Position numbers and translations under genes: made by a program
Source of the DNA: Desulfuromonadaceae bacterium
GTDB lineage: Bacteria; Desulfobacterota; Desulfuromonadia; Geobacterales; Pseudopelobacteraceae
Reading direction: 5' to 3'
NCBI GenBank assembly: GCA_028688955.1
Contig: JAQTXD010000018.1
Coordinates: forward strand, 1 to 47,698
DNA length: 47,698 nucleotides
Notes under the pieces: generated by a model
What the model was told of the DNA's origin: nothing
Seen by the model: only the letters and a program-made list of their open reading frames with translations
The model's database searches: none
Part shown: positions 16,866 to 24,507 of the stretch, in pieces
Numbering within the stretch: position 1 is the first letter of the stretch
How the letters are laid out: each line of letters opens with the position of its first letter

Positions 16866-18157
16866 GTAATTTTCCCCAGCAGAGTTGTCAGTTCCTCCAG
16901 CGTCAGACCCTCATGTTCTCTCTGCCCCAGACCGGGCTGCAACCTGCGGTAGACATCGAACCGTGGAGATTTCAGCCCTTCTGCATCGGTCTTCAAGCGG
17001 GTGGTGATAATCCCGACCTCCGCTAACTGGGGCTGGGTGCAGGAGTTGGAACAGCCGGAAACTGCCCACTGGAGCCCCTTCGCATGCTCTGTCACTATAT
17101 CGGTCACCAGAGCGGCAATTTCGCGAGTTGCAGACAGCCCCATCTGGCACTCATGGCTGCCGGGGCAGACACGCAGGGTTTTGATTGCATCTGCGAAGGC
17201 CAGGGCGGTCTTGTTTCGCACGGTTTCCAGCACTTCAGCTGCATCAACACCGGGAGACAGCTGCAGGGCAATATCCTGGTCAGCGGTCACCATCAGCGTG
17301 CCATCGGCAAAGCGGTCGCTGGCATCAGCAATATGCAAAAGCTGATCTGACGCCAGCTTGCCTGCGAAAACCGGAATCTCCAAGCGCTGATGCCCCTGTG
17401 AGGGGGTGACAAGACAGTCCGGTAAACCGGTAAATTCAGGAACCGATTCGCAGAATGTTGCTTCCGCTTCAATCAGGTGCCGGAGTTTCACTTCTCCGAA
17501 CTCGCTGGCTAAAAATTTAAGCCGTTTCGGGGGAGGTGCGTTGGTGGCATACACTGCGATAATTGCTTCAATAATCGGAATGATCCGTTCTTCCGGCACC
17601 CGCTCGGCAAGCAGAAATCCGGCGCGCGGTTCCCGTCCCAGGCCACCGGCGATCCAGATATCATAGGACGCGCGACCATCGTCAAGAGACGCAAGCACCA
17701 GACCCACATCCTGAATCAGGTGCCTGCCGCCGACAACATCAGCCTCGATGCCGATTTTAAATTTTTTCGGCAGGCGTTCAAAACGTGGATTGCCGGTGAA
17801 ATGACGATGCAAGCGGCGTGCAAGCGATTCAATAGCCGGGAATCCGAGAGAACTCTGGCTGGAACAGGTAATGCCGCGAACCGCACCGCCGCACGCACCG
17901 CGGGATGACAGCCCGGACTTGGCCAGTTCACACTTGACCTGAGGCAGAACTTCTTCTTTCAGCCAATGAATCTCCATGCTGCCACGGCTGGTAAGGTGAA
18001 CCGCACCGTGCCCGAAGTGCGAAGAGACCGCTGCAACTGTGCGGGCCTGATTGGCAGAAATGACACCGGCGGGCAGTTTGACCCGCTGCATGTAAAATCC
18101 CGGCTGGCGCTGCTTGTATATACCGTCAAGACGATATTCGGAACCGGCTGTGCTCAT
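16862..18157 (-). CDS. Sulfite (or nitrite) reductase, siroheme/[4Fe-4S] type
   Basis: A 431-aa protein of the NirA/Sir family. The siroheme-[4Fe-4S] cysteines are Cys331 and Cys337 (CPGSHEC) plus Cys369 and Cys373 (GCSNSC). Two ferredoxin-like half-domains (QRVKLPAGVISANQ at the N-terminus, RLEIPVFAGKLAS in the middle) fit the family. It is shorter than CysI (about 570 aa), and no CysJ flavoprotein is nearby, so electrons probably come from ferredoxin. It lies two bases downstream of cysK on the same strand. That position argues for sulfite reduction to sulfide, which CysK then uses; nitrite activity cannot be excluded. Confidence 0.88.
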   Translation of the reverse strand: MSTAGSEYRLDGIYKQRQPGFYMQRVKLPAGVISANQARTVAAVSSHFGHGAVHLTSRGSMEIHWLKEEVLPQVKCELAKSGLSSRGACGGAVRGITCSSQSSLGFPAIESLARRLHRHFTGNPRFERLPKKFKIGIEADVVGGRHLIQDVGLVLASLDDGRASYDIWIAGGLGREPRAGFLLAERVPEERIIPIIEAIIAVYATNAPPPKRLKFLASEFGEVKLRHLIEAEATFCESVPEFTGLPDCLVTPSQGHQRLEIPVFAGKLASDQLLHIADASDRFADGTLMVTADQDIALQLSPGVDAAEVLETVRNKTALAFADAIKTLRVCPGSHECQMGLSATREIAALVTDIVTEHAKGLQWAVSGCSNSCTQPQLAEVGIITTRLKTDAEGLKSPRFDVYRRLQPGLGQREHEGLTLEELTTLLGKIT

Positions 18158-18159
18158 GG

Positions 18160-19113
18160 TTAAATTCCCTCGAAAAGGGCGGTCGAAAGATATCGTTCTG
18201 CACCGTCAGGTAGAATGACTACGATTGTCTTGCCGGCAAACTCATCCAGCTGGCCAAGGCGTACCGCCGCTGCGACCGCCGCACCGCAGGATATGCCGAC
18301 CAGCAGCCCTTCCTCCTTTGCCATGCGCTTGGCAAATTCAATTGCCTCTGCACTCTCAACCTGTTCAACGCGATCAATTACAGAAAGATCGAGAGTATCA
18401 GGGATAAATCCGGCACCAATCCCTTGAATCTTGTGCGGTGCCGGCTGAATCGGTTGTCCCGCGAGATGCTGGGTAATGACCGGGCTCTCTTTCGGTTCAA
18501 CGGCAACGGATATGATTTTTTTGCCTTTGGTATTCTTTATATAGCGGGAAATACCGGTAATTGTTCCGCCGGTGCCGACTCCGGCAACCACAACATCGAC
18601 GGCCCCGTCGGTGTCATTCCAGATTTCCGGCCCGGTGGTTTTTTCATGAATCTCCGGATTTGCCGGGTTTTTAAACTGCTGCGGCAGGAAGTATTTTTCC
18701 GGTTCTGCGGCTGCTATCTCTTCGGCGCGACTGATTGCCCCCTTCATTCCCTCTGCTCCGGGGGTCAGGATCAGATTGGCACCCAGCGCGGCCAGTACCC
18801 GACGGCGCTCGACGCTCATCGTTTCCGGCATGGTAAGGGTCAGCTTATAACCACGCGCAGCAGCAACATACGCAAGCGCAATACCGGTGTTACCGGATGT
18901 CGGTTCGATAATTTCAACCCCCGGCTTCAGAATACCTCGCTTTTCGGCATCCCAGATCATGTTCGCACCGATACGGCATTTAACGGAATATGCCGGGTTT
19001 CGCCCCTCGACTTTTGCCAGAATGGTGGCTTTAGAGTTGCCAGTAATGTGATTTAATCTTACCAGAGGGGTGTTGCCGATGGACTGTGAATTGTCTGCAT
19101 AAACGTTGCTCAT
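18160..19113 (-). CDS. cysK: Cysteine synthase (O-acetylserine sulfhydrylase) CysK
   Basis: A 317-aa PLP enzyme that makes cysteine from O-acetylserine and sulfide. The PLP lysine is Lys45 ([12 protein letters not shown]), the substrate loop is [11 protein letters not shown], and the glycine-rich phosphate cup [10 protein letters not shown] follows. The family usually has N(P)A.SVKDR; here the residue after the lysine is Cys instead of Asp, as in CysK of some enterobacteria. The ATG at 19113 has AGGAGAGG just upstream. The sulfite reductase gene follows after two bases, so sulfide producer and user are on one message. The Rrf2-type regulator gene is 55 bp upstream and a copy of its putative binding site lies between them. 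Confidence 0.95.
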   Translation of the reverse strand: MSNVYADNSQSIGNTPLVRLNHITGNSKATILAKVEGRNPAYSVKCRIGANMIWDAEKRGILKPGVEIIEPTSGNTGIALAYVAAARGYKLTLTMPETMSVERRRVLAALGANLILTPGAEGMKGAISRAEEIAAAEPEKYFLPQQFKNPANPEIHEKTTGPEIWNDTDGAVDVVVAGVGTGGTITGISRYIKNTKGKKIISVAVEPKESPVITQHLAGQPIQPAPHKIQGIGAGFIPDTLDLSVIDRVEQVESAEAIEFAKRMAKEEGLLVGISCGAAVAAAVRLGQLDEFAGKTIVVILPDGAERYLSTALFEGI

Positions 19114-19129
19114 GGGCCTCTCCTTTTAA

Positions 19130-19149
19130 TAATCTATAGATCTGATAGG
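19130..19149 (-). promoter_or_regulatory. Sulfur-regulator binding site candidate 2 (cysK-sir)
   Basis: Minus-strand reading CCTATCAGATCTATAGATTA. The edge is 17 bp from the cysK ATG, so binding would block the cysK leader and promoter exit. It matches sites at 13355-13374 and 19633-19652. Confidence 0.6.
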
Positions 19150-19168
19150 TAATTATATCAAAAAAATG

Positions 19169-19630
19169 TTAAATGCTGAAATCCATGATGTTTGATTTTT
19201 TCAGCCGTGCGGCGTCACTCTTCTCAACCATGTCAGCGAGGGACGTTGACTCAAGGACCGAGTCAATGGCGCCTTTCACATCACTCATCACCAGTCGAAT
19301 CCCGCAACAGGCGGGGTCGCCGCATTCTTCACAGACACCTTTTACATTGTCATTAAGACACTCAACGAGAGCAAAACCGCCCTCCAGAATACTGACAATC
19401 CTGCCGATGGTTATGTTCGCAGGAGATGCCGCCAGCATATACCCGCCACCCTTGCCGATCTTGCTTTTCAGCACGCCGCCTTTTCTTAAAGTGACGAGAA
19501 TAGCCTCAAGAAACTTCCGGGGGATGTTCTCTTCTTTCGCAAGCTCGGAAATAAGAACCGGCTCACCCGTTGAGTGTTCGGCAAGATATCCGAGCGCCTT
19601 GAGCGCATATTTGGTCTTTTTTGAAATCAT
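19169..19630 (-). CDS. Rrf2-family transcriptional regulator with cysteine-rich centre (CymR/IscR-like)
   Basis: A 153-aa winged-helix regulator. The N-terminus MISKKTKYALKALGYLAEHS is family-typical, with the DNA-recognition region around residues 26-55 and the wing KGGGYMLA (60-67). Five cysteines occur at 91, 100, 103, 108 and 109; IscR uses cysteines 92, 98 and 104 to bind a [2Fe-2S] cluster, whereas B. subtilis CymR has no cluster and senses cysteine status through CysK. Its position directly upstream of cysK favours control of sulfur assimilation. A shared motif sits immediately before its ATG, so autoregulation is likely. No ribosome site precedes the ATG; the message may be leaderless. 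Confidence 0.9.
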   Translation of the reverse strand: MISKKTKYALKALGYLAEHSTGEPVLISELAKEENIPRKFLEAILVTLRKGGVLKSKIGKGGGYMLAASPANITIGRIVSILEGGFALVECLNDNVKGVCEECGDPACCGIRLVMSDVKGAIDSVLESTSLADMVEKSDAARLKKSNIMDFSI

Positions 19631-19632
19631 AG

Positions 19633-19652
19633 TCTAGTAAATCTATAGTTAT
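19633..19652 (+). promoter_or_regulatory. Sulfur-regulator binding site candidate 3 (regulator gene itself)
   Basis: Plus-strand reading TCTAGTAAATCTATAGTTAT, only two bases from the start codon of the Rrf2 gene. A TTGACA -35 candidate for that gene is at 19673-19668. Orientation relative to the gene is opposite to the other two sites. Confidence 0.55.
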
Positions 19653-19690
19653 ATATGTTATTGTTATTGTCAAGAAAAATATGCAGACGA

Positions 19691-20368
19691 TCAAAACAAT
19701 GTACTGATTTCATGCTGGATATTTTTTGCGTCGATCTTTGCCGCAGATAAGAGCGAACCCCAGCTTTTAGTACCGGATTTTACTTCCCGAAAGAGTTGCA
19801 TGGCATGCTGATTCATTTTAGCCGCAATCACCGCTGCGATAATTATCTCCTGGTTGGTCGCTCCGTCTTTCCGTAGGACAGTGACATCGGATTCATTCAG
19901 TAGTTTACATTTGATAAGCAGTTCGTCTACCACCACCTGCGACAGACGTTCTGATGGCAGATTTGATGTAAGGTAATAATAAAATCGTACCCCGAGCATT
20001 TTTGGGGGAAGCTGCATCGGTACGATAACATTCGTCCATGAGTCGCGAGCGAGCCTGCTGTTAAGCAGGCTCTCAGGGGATGCCGCAGATTTTGAGGCGA
20101 CCCAATAGGCAACCCAAAGATCGTCAGAAGAGGTGCCTTGCTGCTTCTTCAGTACGATAAGTTTCTTATCGACGTTGAATACAACGGCAAAAAAGCTGTT
20201 TTGAGTCATGGCTAAAAAATAAGCGTCAGCCGCCGTTGGATGCGCTACATCGAATGATCGGTTGGTAAAACAATGGCAGGTAATGGCAGGTATGGCATGG
20301 ACCGGTAGTGGCCGCGTGAACAGCAGGATACAACAGATAAGTAAGCTACAGCGGCAGATGGTGCGCAT
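19691..20368 (-). CDS. Secreted protein of unknown function
   Basis: A 225-aa protein with a clear signal peptide: MRTICRCSLL, a hydrophobic core to about residue 20, then LPVHA as likely cleavage site. The mature part begins ITCHCFTNRSFD, followed by residues that read like a mixed alpha/beta fold, with no motif I know. The frame extends to 20452 inside the PAS gene, but the ATG at 20368 is preceded by GAGG and gives a proper signal peptide. It lies 8 bp after the PAS gene stop and is probably co-transcribed. Function unknown; export to the periplasm is the only supported statement. Confidence 0.72.
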   Translation of the reverse strand: MRTICRCSLLICCILLFTRPLPVHAIPAITCHCFTNRSFDVAHPTAADAYFLAMTQNSFFAVVFNVDKKLIVLKKQQGTSSDDLWVAYWVASKSAASPESLLNSRLARDSWTNVIVPMQLPPKMLGVRFYYYLTSNLPSERLSQVVVDELLIKCKLLNESDVTVLRKDGATNQEIIIAAVIAAKMNQHAMQLFREVKSGTKSWGSLLSAAKIDAKNIQHEISTLF

Positions 20369-20376
20369 ACGGGACC

Positions 20377-20814
20377 TCAGGCTGTGCAGGCATCGGCCAA
20401 TCTTGCCTCGCAGGCAGACAGGCGCTCCTTCAATTCCTTCTCTTTCTTCCATCGATCACTGATATCCCGCATGACTGATGCACATCCGGCCATGCTGCCG
20501 TCATCATTGTGCAGCAACACCATGCTGAATTCGAGGGAGATTCGCGAACCATCTTTACGGACGCCGGGTGAAGACAGAAGTCCAATTTTATATTTGGTTT
20601 CTCCCGACGCCATTACCCGCCGGTAGCCTTCCCAATGGCGGCTACGAAGATTCTCAGGGATTATCAGGTCGAGAGTTTGGCCGACTGCTTCTGCGGCATC
20701 ATAGCCAAAGAGCAGGCCCGCACCACAGTTCCAATAGCGGACAACTCCCTCAACGTCCGAGATAAGAATTGCATCCGAAGCATTCTGTACCAGCTGTTTC
20801 AGCAGGTGTTCCAT
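20377..20814 (-). CDS. Single PAS-domain protein
   Basis: A 145-aa protein consisting essentially of one PAS domain (LLKQLVQNASDAILISDVEGVVRYWNCGAG..LFGYDAAEAVGQTLDLIIPENLR) plus a PAC-like tail (RKDGSRISLEFSMVLLHNDDGSMAGCASVMRDIS) and a short terminal helix. No output domain follows, so it may sense and dimerise or pass a signal in trans. The start at 20814 has GGGGGAC upstream; the frame continues to 20904 without a better start. The downstream secreted protein is its only operon partner. The ligand (haem, flavin or none) is not evident. Confidence 0.83.
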   Translation of the reverse strand: MEHLLKQLVQNASDAILISDVEGVVRYWNCGAGLLFGYDAAEAVGQTLDLIIPENLRSRHWEGYRRVMASGETKYKIGLLSSPGVRKDGSRISLEFSMVLLHNDDGSMAGCASVMRDISDRWKKEKELKERLSACEARLADACTA

Positions 20815-20931
20815 AGCGTCCCCCGTATCATAGAAATCTTTTGTGATGAAACAGATGGCCACACGGTACCTTAACAGATCACATAAAAGTTTGACCGGTA
20901 TCAAAAGATTATAAGAAGCTGTAAGACGAAT

Positions 20932-21618
20932 CTACAAACCCTGCCAAACGAACCAGCCTCCGGCCAGTGCAACGACCAACCCGCTGACCCGCCTGGCCCA
21001 GAGGGAGAAGTTGATCACTCCGCGTGCCTTGACGAATCCCTCGACAAATCCGGTAAAGGTACCGGCAAAAAGCATCAACAAACAATGTCCGATGGCATAG
21101 CTGAACAGCAACGCGACACCATAGAGCACTTGGCCCTTGCTTGCGACCAGAGTCAGCAGGACGACCAGTACCGGTGTGGCGCAGGGAGAGGAGACAGCGC
21201 CGAAGAACAGCCCCAGCAACAAAGCTCCAATGATGCCACCCTGCCTGGGTTTGTAATCACGTCTGAAAGGCAGATGAATATTGTACATGCCCATCAGTTG
21301 TCCACCCATGACAAGAGCTATTGAGCCGGAAATGATATACCATGGCCCGCCAAGGGTGCCGAACATAGTGCCGAACAAACCTGCTGCGGCTCCAAAGGCA
21401 GTAAAGGTTAACGATAACCCGAGGATAAAGACAAGGGAATATCGAAAGGCTTTCCCTCTGTCACCATCACTGTATCCGCCGACAAAACCGACCACCAGCG
21501 GTATGGTTGCAAGTACGCAGGGAGACGCAGAAGAGATCACTCCGGCAAGAAACACTGCCCCGAATGCTACAAGCGGATAGAGCGTGATTATCTGCTCTAT
21601 GTTTTCCAAAATGCTCAT
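20932..21618 (-). CDS. CcdA/DsbD-type thiol-disulfide transmembrane protein
   Basis: A 228-aa protein with six predicted membrane helices. It moves reducing equivalents from the cytoplasm to periplasmic thioredoxin-like partners. The pair of conserved cysteines is visible: one in SSASPCVLATIPLVVG (helix 1, about Cys33) and one in GAVSSPCATPVLVVLL (helix 4, about Cys145). This SxPC(A)TP pattern is the CcdA signature. It is the last gene of the arsR-permease-thioredoxin operon and overlaps the thioredoxin gene by 4 bp, which implies that it keeps that partner reduced. Confidence 0.88.
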   Translation of the reverse strand: MSILENIEQIITLYPLVAFGAVFLAGVISSASPCVLATIPLVVGFVGGYSDGDRGKAFRYSLVFILGLSLTFTAFGAAAGLFGTMFGTLGGPWYIISGSIALVMGGQLMGMYNIHLPFRRDYKPRQGGIIGALLLGLFFGAVSSPCATPVLVVLLTLVASKGQVLYGVALLFSYAIGHCLLMLFAGTFTGFVEGFVKARGVINFSLWARRVSGLVVALAGGWFVWQGL

Positions 21619-22007
21619 TTAAGTCCCGCTGCCCTCAGCTCTTTCAGGATGTCCGCCTTATCAATAAAACCCATATGACGTTTGACTTCCTTGCCATTAG
21701 CATCAAAGAAGATCTGAGTTGGAATCATCTGTACCCGATACTCCCGGGCAAGTTCAGGTGCTGCCCAGACATCAGTGAACGTAACATTCGCCTTGCCTTT
21801 AAGCTCGCGATTGAGCACTTCCAGAATCGGTGCCATTTTCTTACAGGGGATGCACGTGCGGGCACCAAAATCTGCCACAGTGGGCTTGCCTGATGCCAGT
21901 GCAGCACGGATTACGGTATTATTTGAGGAGGGAAGTTCTGCAGCCATGGCTGAAACAGACAACGCACAAAGTGCTATCAGCAGTGTTGCAACAAAATATG
22001 TTTTCAT
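21615..22007 (-). CDS. Periplasmic thioredoxin-like protein
   Basis: A 130-aa protein with a signal peptide (to about AMA, residue 22) and a thioredoxin fold. The active site is Cys52-Ile-Pro-Cys55 within FGARTCIPCKKMAP; the cis-proline region MIPTQIFFD follows. It probably acts in the periplasm and receives electrons from the CcdA-like protein encoded downstream. The start overlaps the stop of the small redox protein gene by 4 bp. The context suggests a function in reducing a metalloid or an exporter thiol; direct evidence is limited to fold and motif. Confidence 0.86.
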   Translation of the reverse strand: MKTYFVATLLIALCALSVSAMAAELPSSNNTVIRAALASGKPTVADFGARTCIPCKKMAPILEVLNRELKGKANVTFTDVWAAPELAREYRVQMIPTQIFFDANGKEVKRHMGFIDKADILKELRAAGLK

Positions 22008-22231
22008 AGCATCCCCTTGATTTCTCCGACAGACGCCGTTTTTCCGGAAAAGACAACAGTGCCGTCGATTACAAGCGCCGGGGTGCTCATGACTCCGTAT
22101 GCCATGATTTTTAGTATTTCTTCTACTTTGATGATCTCAGCCGTTGTGCCACTTTCTTCAACCGCTTTCTTCACGTTGTCATAGAGCGTTTTGCACTTCG
22201 CACAGCCGGTTCCCAATACTTCAATTTTCAT
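22004..22231 (-). CDS. Small thioredoxin-like redox-active disulfide protein
   Basis: A 75-aa cytoplasmic protein with the active site Cys10-Ala-Lys-Cys13 (GTGCAKCKTLYDNV) and the ending TPALVIDGTVVFSGK, which matches the small redox-active disulfide protein family (archaeal-type mini-thioredoxins). These are often linked to YraQ-type permeases. A ribosome site (GGGAGAG) precedes the ATG at 22231. It sits between the permease and the periplasmic thioredoxin, so the operon provides one dithiol protein on each side of the membrane. Confidence 0.87.
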   Translation of the reverse strand: MKIEVLGTGCAKCKTLYDNVKKAVEESGTTAEIIKVEEILKIMAYGVMSTPALVIDGTVVFSGKTASVGEIKGML

Positions 22232-22273
22232 AATCTCTCTCCCTTTTCAGTGAATACGACCGGTGTCTACCGG

Positions 22274-23221
22274 TCACAGTATGGCGTTAAACAGGTAGCC
22301 GACACAGATAATCGCTGATGCGACTATGCCGAAGAATACGATTAGCAATCGATTTTTCAGAACGTTCTTCAGAATTATAGCCTCCGGCAGAGAGAGCGCC
22401 GTGACCGCCATCATGAATGCCAGCACAGTGCCAACGGCCATGCCCTTTTCCATCAAGGCATGAACAATCGGAATAACCCCGGCGGCGTTACTGTAGAGAG
22501 GAACCCCTAACGCTACGGCAACCGGAACGGCAAACGGGTTGTCAGGTCCTGCCCATGTTGCAAGAAAGTCCGCTGGTACATACCCATGGATAAATGCACC
22601 CAAACCAACACCCACAACCACATACGGCCAGATCTTTTTCAGCAGATCCTGCGTATATGTCCGCGCATATCCGAGTTTCTCCCGGAATGTCTGCCGTACA
22701 ATGTCGGTGCTACCGACCTGCATCTCCCAGACGTAGTCCTGAACATACGTTTCCATTTTCAACTTTCCTATGACAATCCCGGCAATAATCGCCACCAACA
22801 GTCCTGAACCGATATAGATGAGCGCAATTTTCCAGCCGAACAGTCCCCAGAGCATTATCAACGCAACTTCATTAACCATCGGTGAAGAGATAAGAAATGA
22901 AAATGTCACGCCCAAAGGCACGCCGGACTCGACAAAACCGATAAAGAGTGGAACTGCTGAACAGGAGCAGAAGGGAGTAACGATTCCCAGTAGGGCAGCG
23001 AGGACATTGCCGACATATTCCCGTCTGCGCGAAAGGAGTCGTTTGGTTTTTTCCGGTGGAAAGGAAGCACGGATGATAGCAACGATGTAGATGATTGTTG
23101 TCAGTAACAGGAAAATCTTAAGAGTGTCATAGATGAAGAAATCAAGGGCTTCTCCGGACCGCGAAGCGGGGGCGAGACCTAAAATGGTAAAGACAACATA
23201 ATCTGCAAAACGTTTAAGCAT
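22274..23221 (-). CDS. YraQ/DUF318-family permease (ArsP-like)
   Basis: A 315-aa integral membrane protein with about eight helices. The family hallmark PFCSCSAVPLFIGFVESGVPLG (a cysteine pair, about residues 83-104) lies in the first conserved hairpin, and a second symmetrical block SNAAGVIPIVHALMEKG occurs near residue 235. Related permeases include ArsP organoarsenical exporters and SO_0444-type metal exporters. The ATG at 23221 is preferred over that at 23233 because GGAG lies six bases upstream. The gene follows an ArsR regulator with a metalloid-type cysteine pair, so export of arsenic, antimony or a thiol-reactive metal is the best guess. The substrate is not proven. Confidence 0.85.
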   Translation of the reverse strand: MLKRFADYVVFTILGLAPASRSGEALDFFIYDTLKIFLLLTTIIYIVAIIRASFPPEKTKRLLSRRREYVGNVLAALLGIVTPFCSCSAVPLFIGFVESGVPLGVTFSFLISSPMVNEVALIMLWGLFGWKIALIYIGSGLLVAIIAGIVIGKLKMETYVQDYVWEMQVGSTDIVRQTFREKLGYARTYTQDLLKKIWPYVVVGVGLGAFIHGYVPADFLATWAGPDNPFAVPVAVALGVPLYSNAAGVIPIVHALMEKGMAVGTVLAFMMAVTALSLPEAIILKNVLKNRLLIVFFGIVASAIICVGYLFNAIL

Positions 23222-23280
23222 GGCATACTCCATGAGCGACTGATTGATTACTCACGTAAAATCATAAAAAAGAGCGACTA

Positions 23281-23595
23281 TCAGGTGGTGCTCAGAAGGT
23301 TATGACGTCCGGTAATCTCCTGCTTCACAATAACGTTGATAATGTCCAGAATTTCCAGGGTCTCCCGATGCTTGATTGAATAATAGATTTTAAGGCCATC
23401 TTTGCGCCGGGAGAGAACTCCTGCCGAAATCATCATGTTGAGATGGCGGGAAGTGTTGGACTGCTCTTCACCAATCGCCGGGAAAATTTCACAAACACAC
23501 CGCTCACCGTCACGGAGAAAATCGACTATTTTAAGACGGGTTGGCTGTGCCAAGGCTTTCAACACCTCAGCGCGAAAATCAATAAGTTCTTTCAT
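23281..23595 (-). CDS. ArsR-family metalloid-responsive repressor
   Basis: A 104-aa winged-helix repressor. Cys33-Val-Cys35 (ERCVCEIF) lies at the position of the As(III)-sensing pair in E. coli ArsR (ELCVCDL), and the recognition helix region reads EEQSNTSRHLNMMISAGVLSRRKDG. Release from DNA upon binding As(III) or Sb(III) is therefore expected. The ATG at 23595 has GAGGT upstream, and a perfect inverted repeat lies 20 bp upstream of it. It heads a five-gene operon with permease, two thioredoxins and CcdA. The C-terminal part is ordinary. Confidence 0.92.
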   Translation of the reverse strand: MKELIDFRAEVLKALAQPTRLKIVDFLRDGERCVCEIFPAIGEEQSNTSRHLNMMISAGVLSRRKDGLKIYYSIKHRETLEILDIINVIVKQEITGRHNLLSTT

Positions 23596-23614
23596 GGTGA
23601 CCTCACCTATGTAT

Positions 23615-23634
23615 GACTATATAATCATATAGTC
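23615..23634. promoter_or_regulatory. ArsR operator
   Basis: Perfect 8-bp inverted repeat GACTATAT-AATC-ATATAGTC. It lies between the arsR start and the expected promoter, as autorepressed arsR operators do. Confidence 0.75.
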
Positions 23635-23639
23635 CTCAT

Positions 23640-23912
23640 GCTGACAGTTGTCAATTGCAAATTTATCCCGGTTCATTTGTGAGTATGAAATGAGTCAGTA
23701 CAGATGCGAGCCATGAGGTGATTCGGATGATTCACCGGATCATTTTGCCGGAAATAAGCCGGAAACCAGCGCCGCCGGAACCGGAACGAGCATGAACCCG
23801 TCCGGTCATAACCGGAACCTCAACCTGCGGGCCGATATATCAAGCTGAACATACTGCTGAATTGAGTTGCACCAAAGCTCTCATACTATTCCGCCCGTAC
23901 GGGAAAATATTC
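23640..23912. other. Non-coding interval with clustered CCGGAA repeats
   Basis: Between the divergent arsR and marR genes no convincing frame exists. Five copies of CCGGAA occur at 23748, 23759, 23775, 23781 and 23812. Just before them GGTGATTC (23717-23724) and GATTCACC (23729-23736) can pair in 7 of 8 positions. No T-run follows. Function unknown. Confidence 0.4.
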
Positions 23913-23954
23913 TTGACATAAAAGCTCTAAAAGAATAGTTTGATATTAAACTAT
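23913..23954 (+). promoter_or_regulatory. MarR operator overlapping its promoter
   Basis: ATAGTTTGATATTAAACTAT at 23935-23954 is a near-perfect palindrome (18 of 20 positions). TTGACA at 23913-23918 lies 16 bases upstream, so the operator covers the -10 region. This is the usual layout for an autoregulated MarR gene. Confidence 0.65.
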
Positions 23955-23980
23955 ATGACGTCGATGCAATGAGGATGCAC

Positions 23981-24439
23981 ATGAAAGCGACAGAGAGACC
24001 AACATACCGTGCTCTGAACACATACACTAAGTTGATGCGTGCAGCAGAGTCGGTGACTAGCAGGGTGAACCGTTACATGTCTTCGGCGCATCTTACGATC
24101 AGTCAGTTTGGCGTTCTGGAAGCGCTACATCACAAAGGGCCGCTCTGCCAGAGAGATATCGGGGCCAAAATACTCAAAAGTACCGGCAACATGACGCTGG
24201 TTATCGATAATCTGGAGAAGCATGGATTAGTGAAGCGGGAAAGGAGTGTCGAGGACAGGCGTTATTTTACCGTTACCCTGACATCAACCGGGTCAGAGTT
24301 GATTGCCAGAGTGTTTGCAGATGTGGAGTCAGCAATCGTTGCAGAAATGGACATACTTTCCGGCCATGAACAGGAGTTGCTTGGCACGCTGTGCAAAAAA
24401 CTTGGCACGAAGGGGGGACGGGAGCCGAAACACGAATAA
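23981..24439 (+). CDS. MarR-family transcriptional regulator
   Basis: A 152-aa winged-helix regulator. The DNA-binding core is LTISQFGVLEALHHKGPLCQRDIG followed by KSTGNMTLVIDNLEKHGLVKRERSVEDRRYFTVTLT, whose DRR tip is the wing typical of MarR proteins. The ATG at 23981 is preferred over 23969 because GAGG lies six bases upstream. A near-perfect palindrome covers its promoter. It is followed 68 bp later by yceI and then by a pirin gene on the same strand, so it probably controls both. The one cysteine (about residue 59) could be redox-sensitive, but that is a guess. Confidence 0.9.
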   Translation: MKATERPTYRALNTYTKLMRAAESVTSRVNRYMSSAHLTISQFGVLEALHHKGPLCQRDIGAKILKSTGNMTLVIDNLEKHGLVKRERSVEDRRYFTVTLTSTGSELIARVFADVESAIVAEMDILSGHEQELLGTLCKKLGTKGGREPKHE

Positions 24440-24507
24440 TTTTTATATGTCATTATCTCAATATCATATTAACTGACATCAGTCTGAATCTAAAAAGGAG
24501 AAATATC

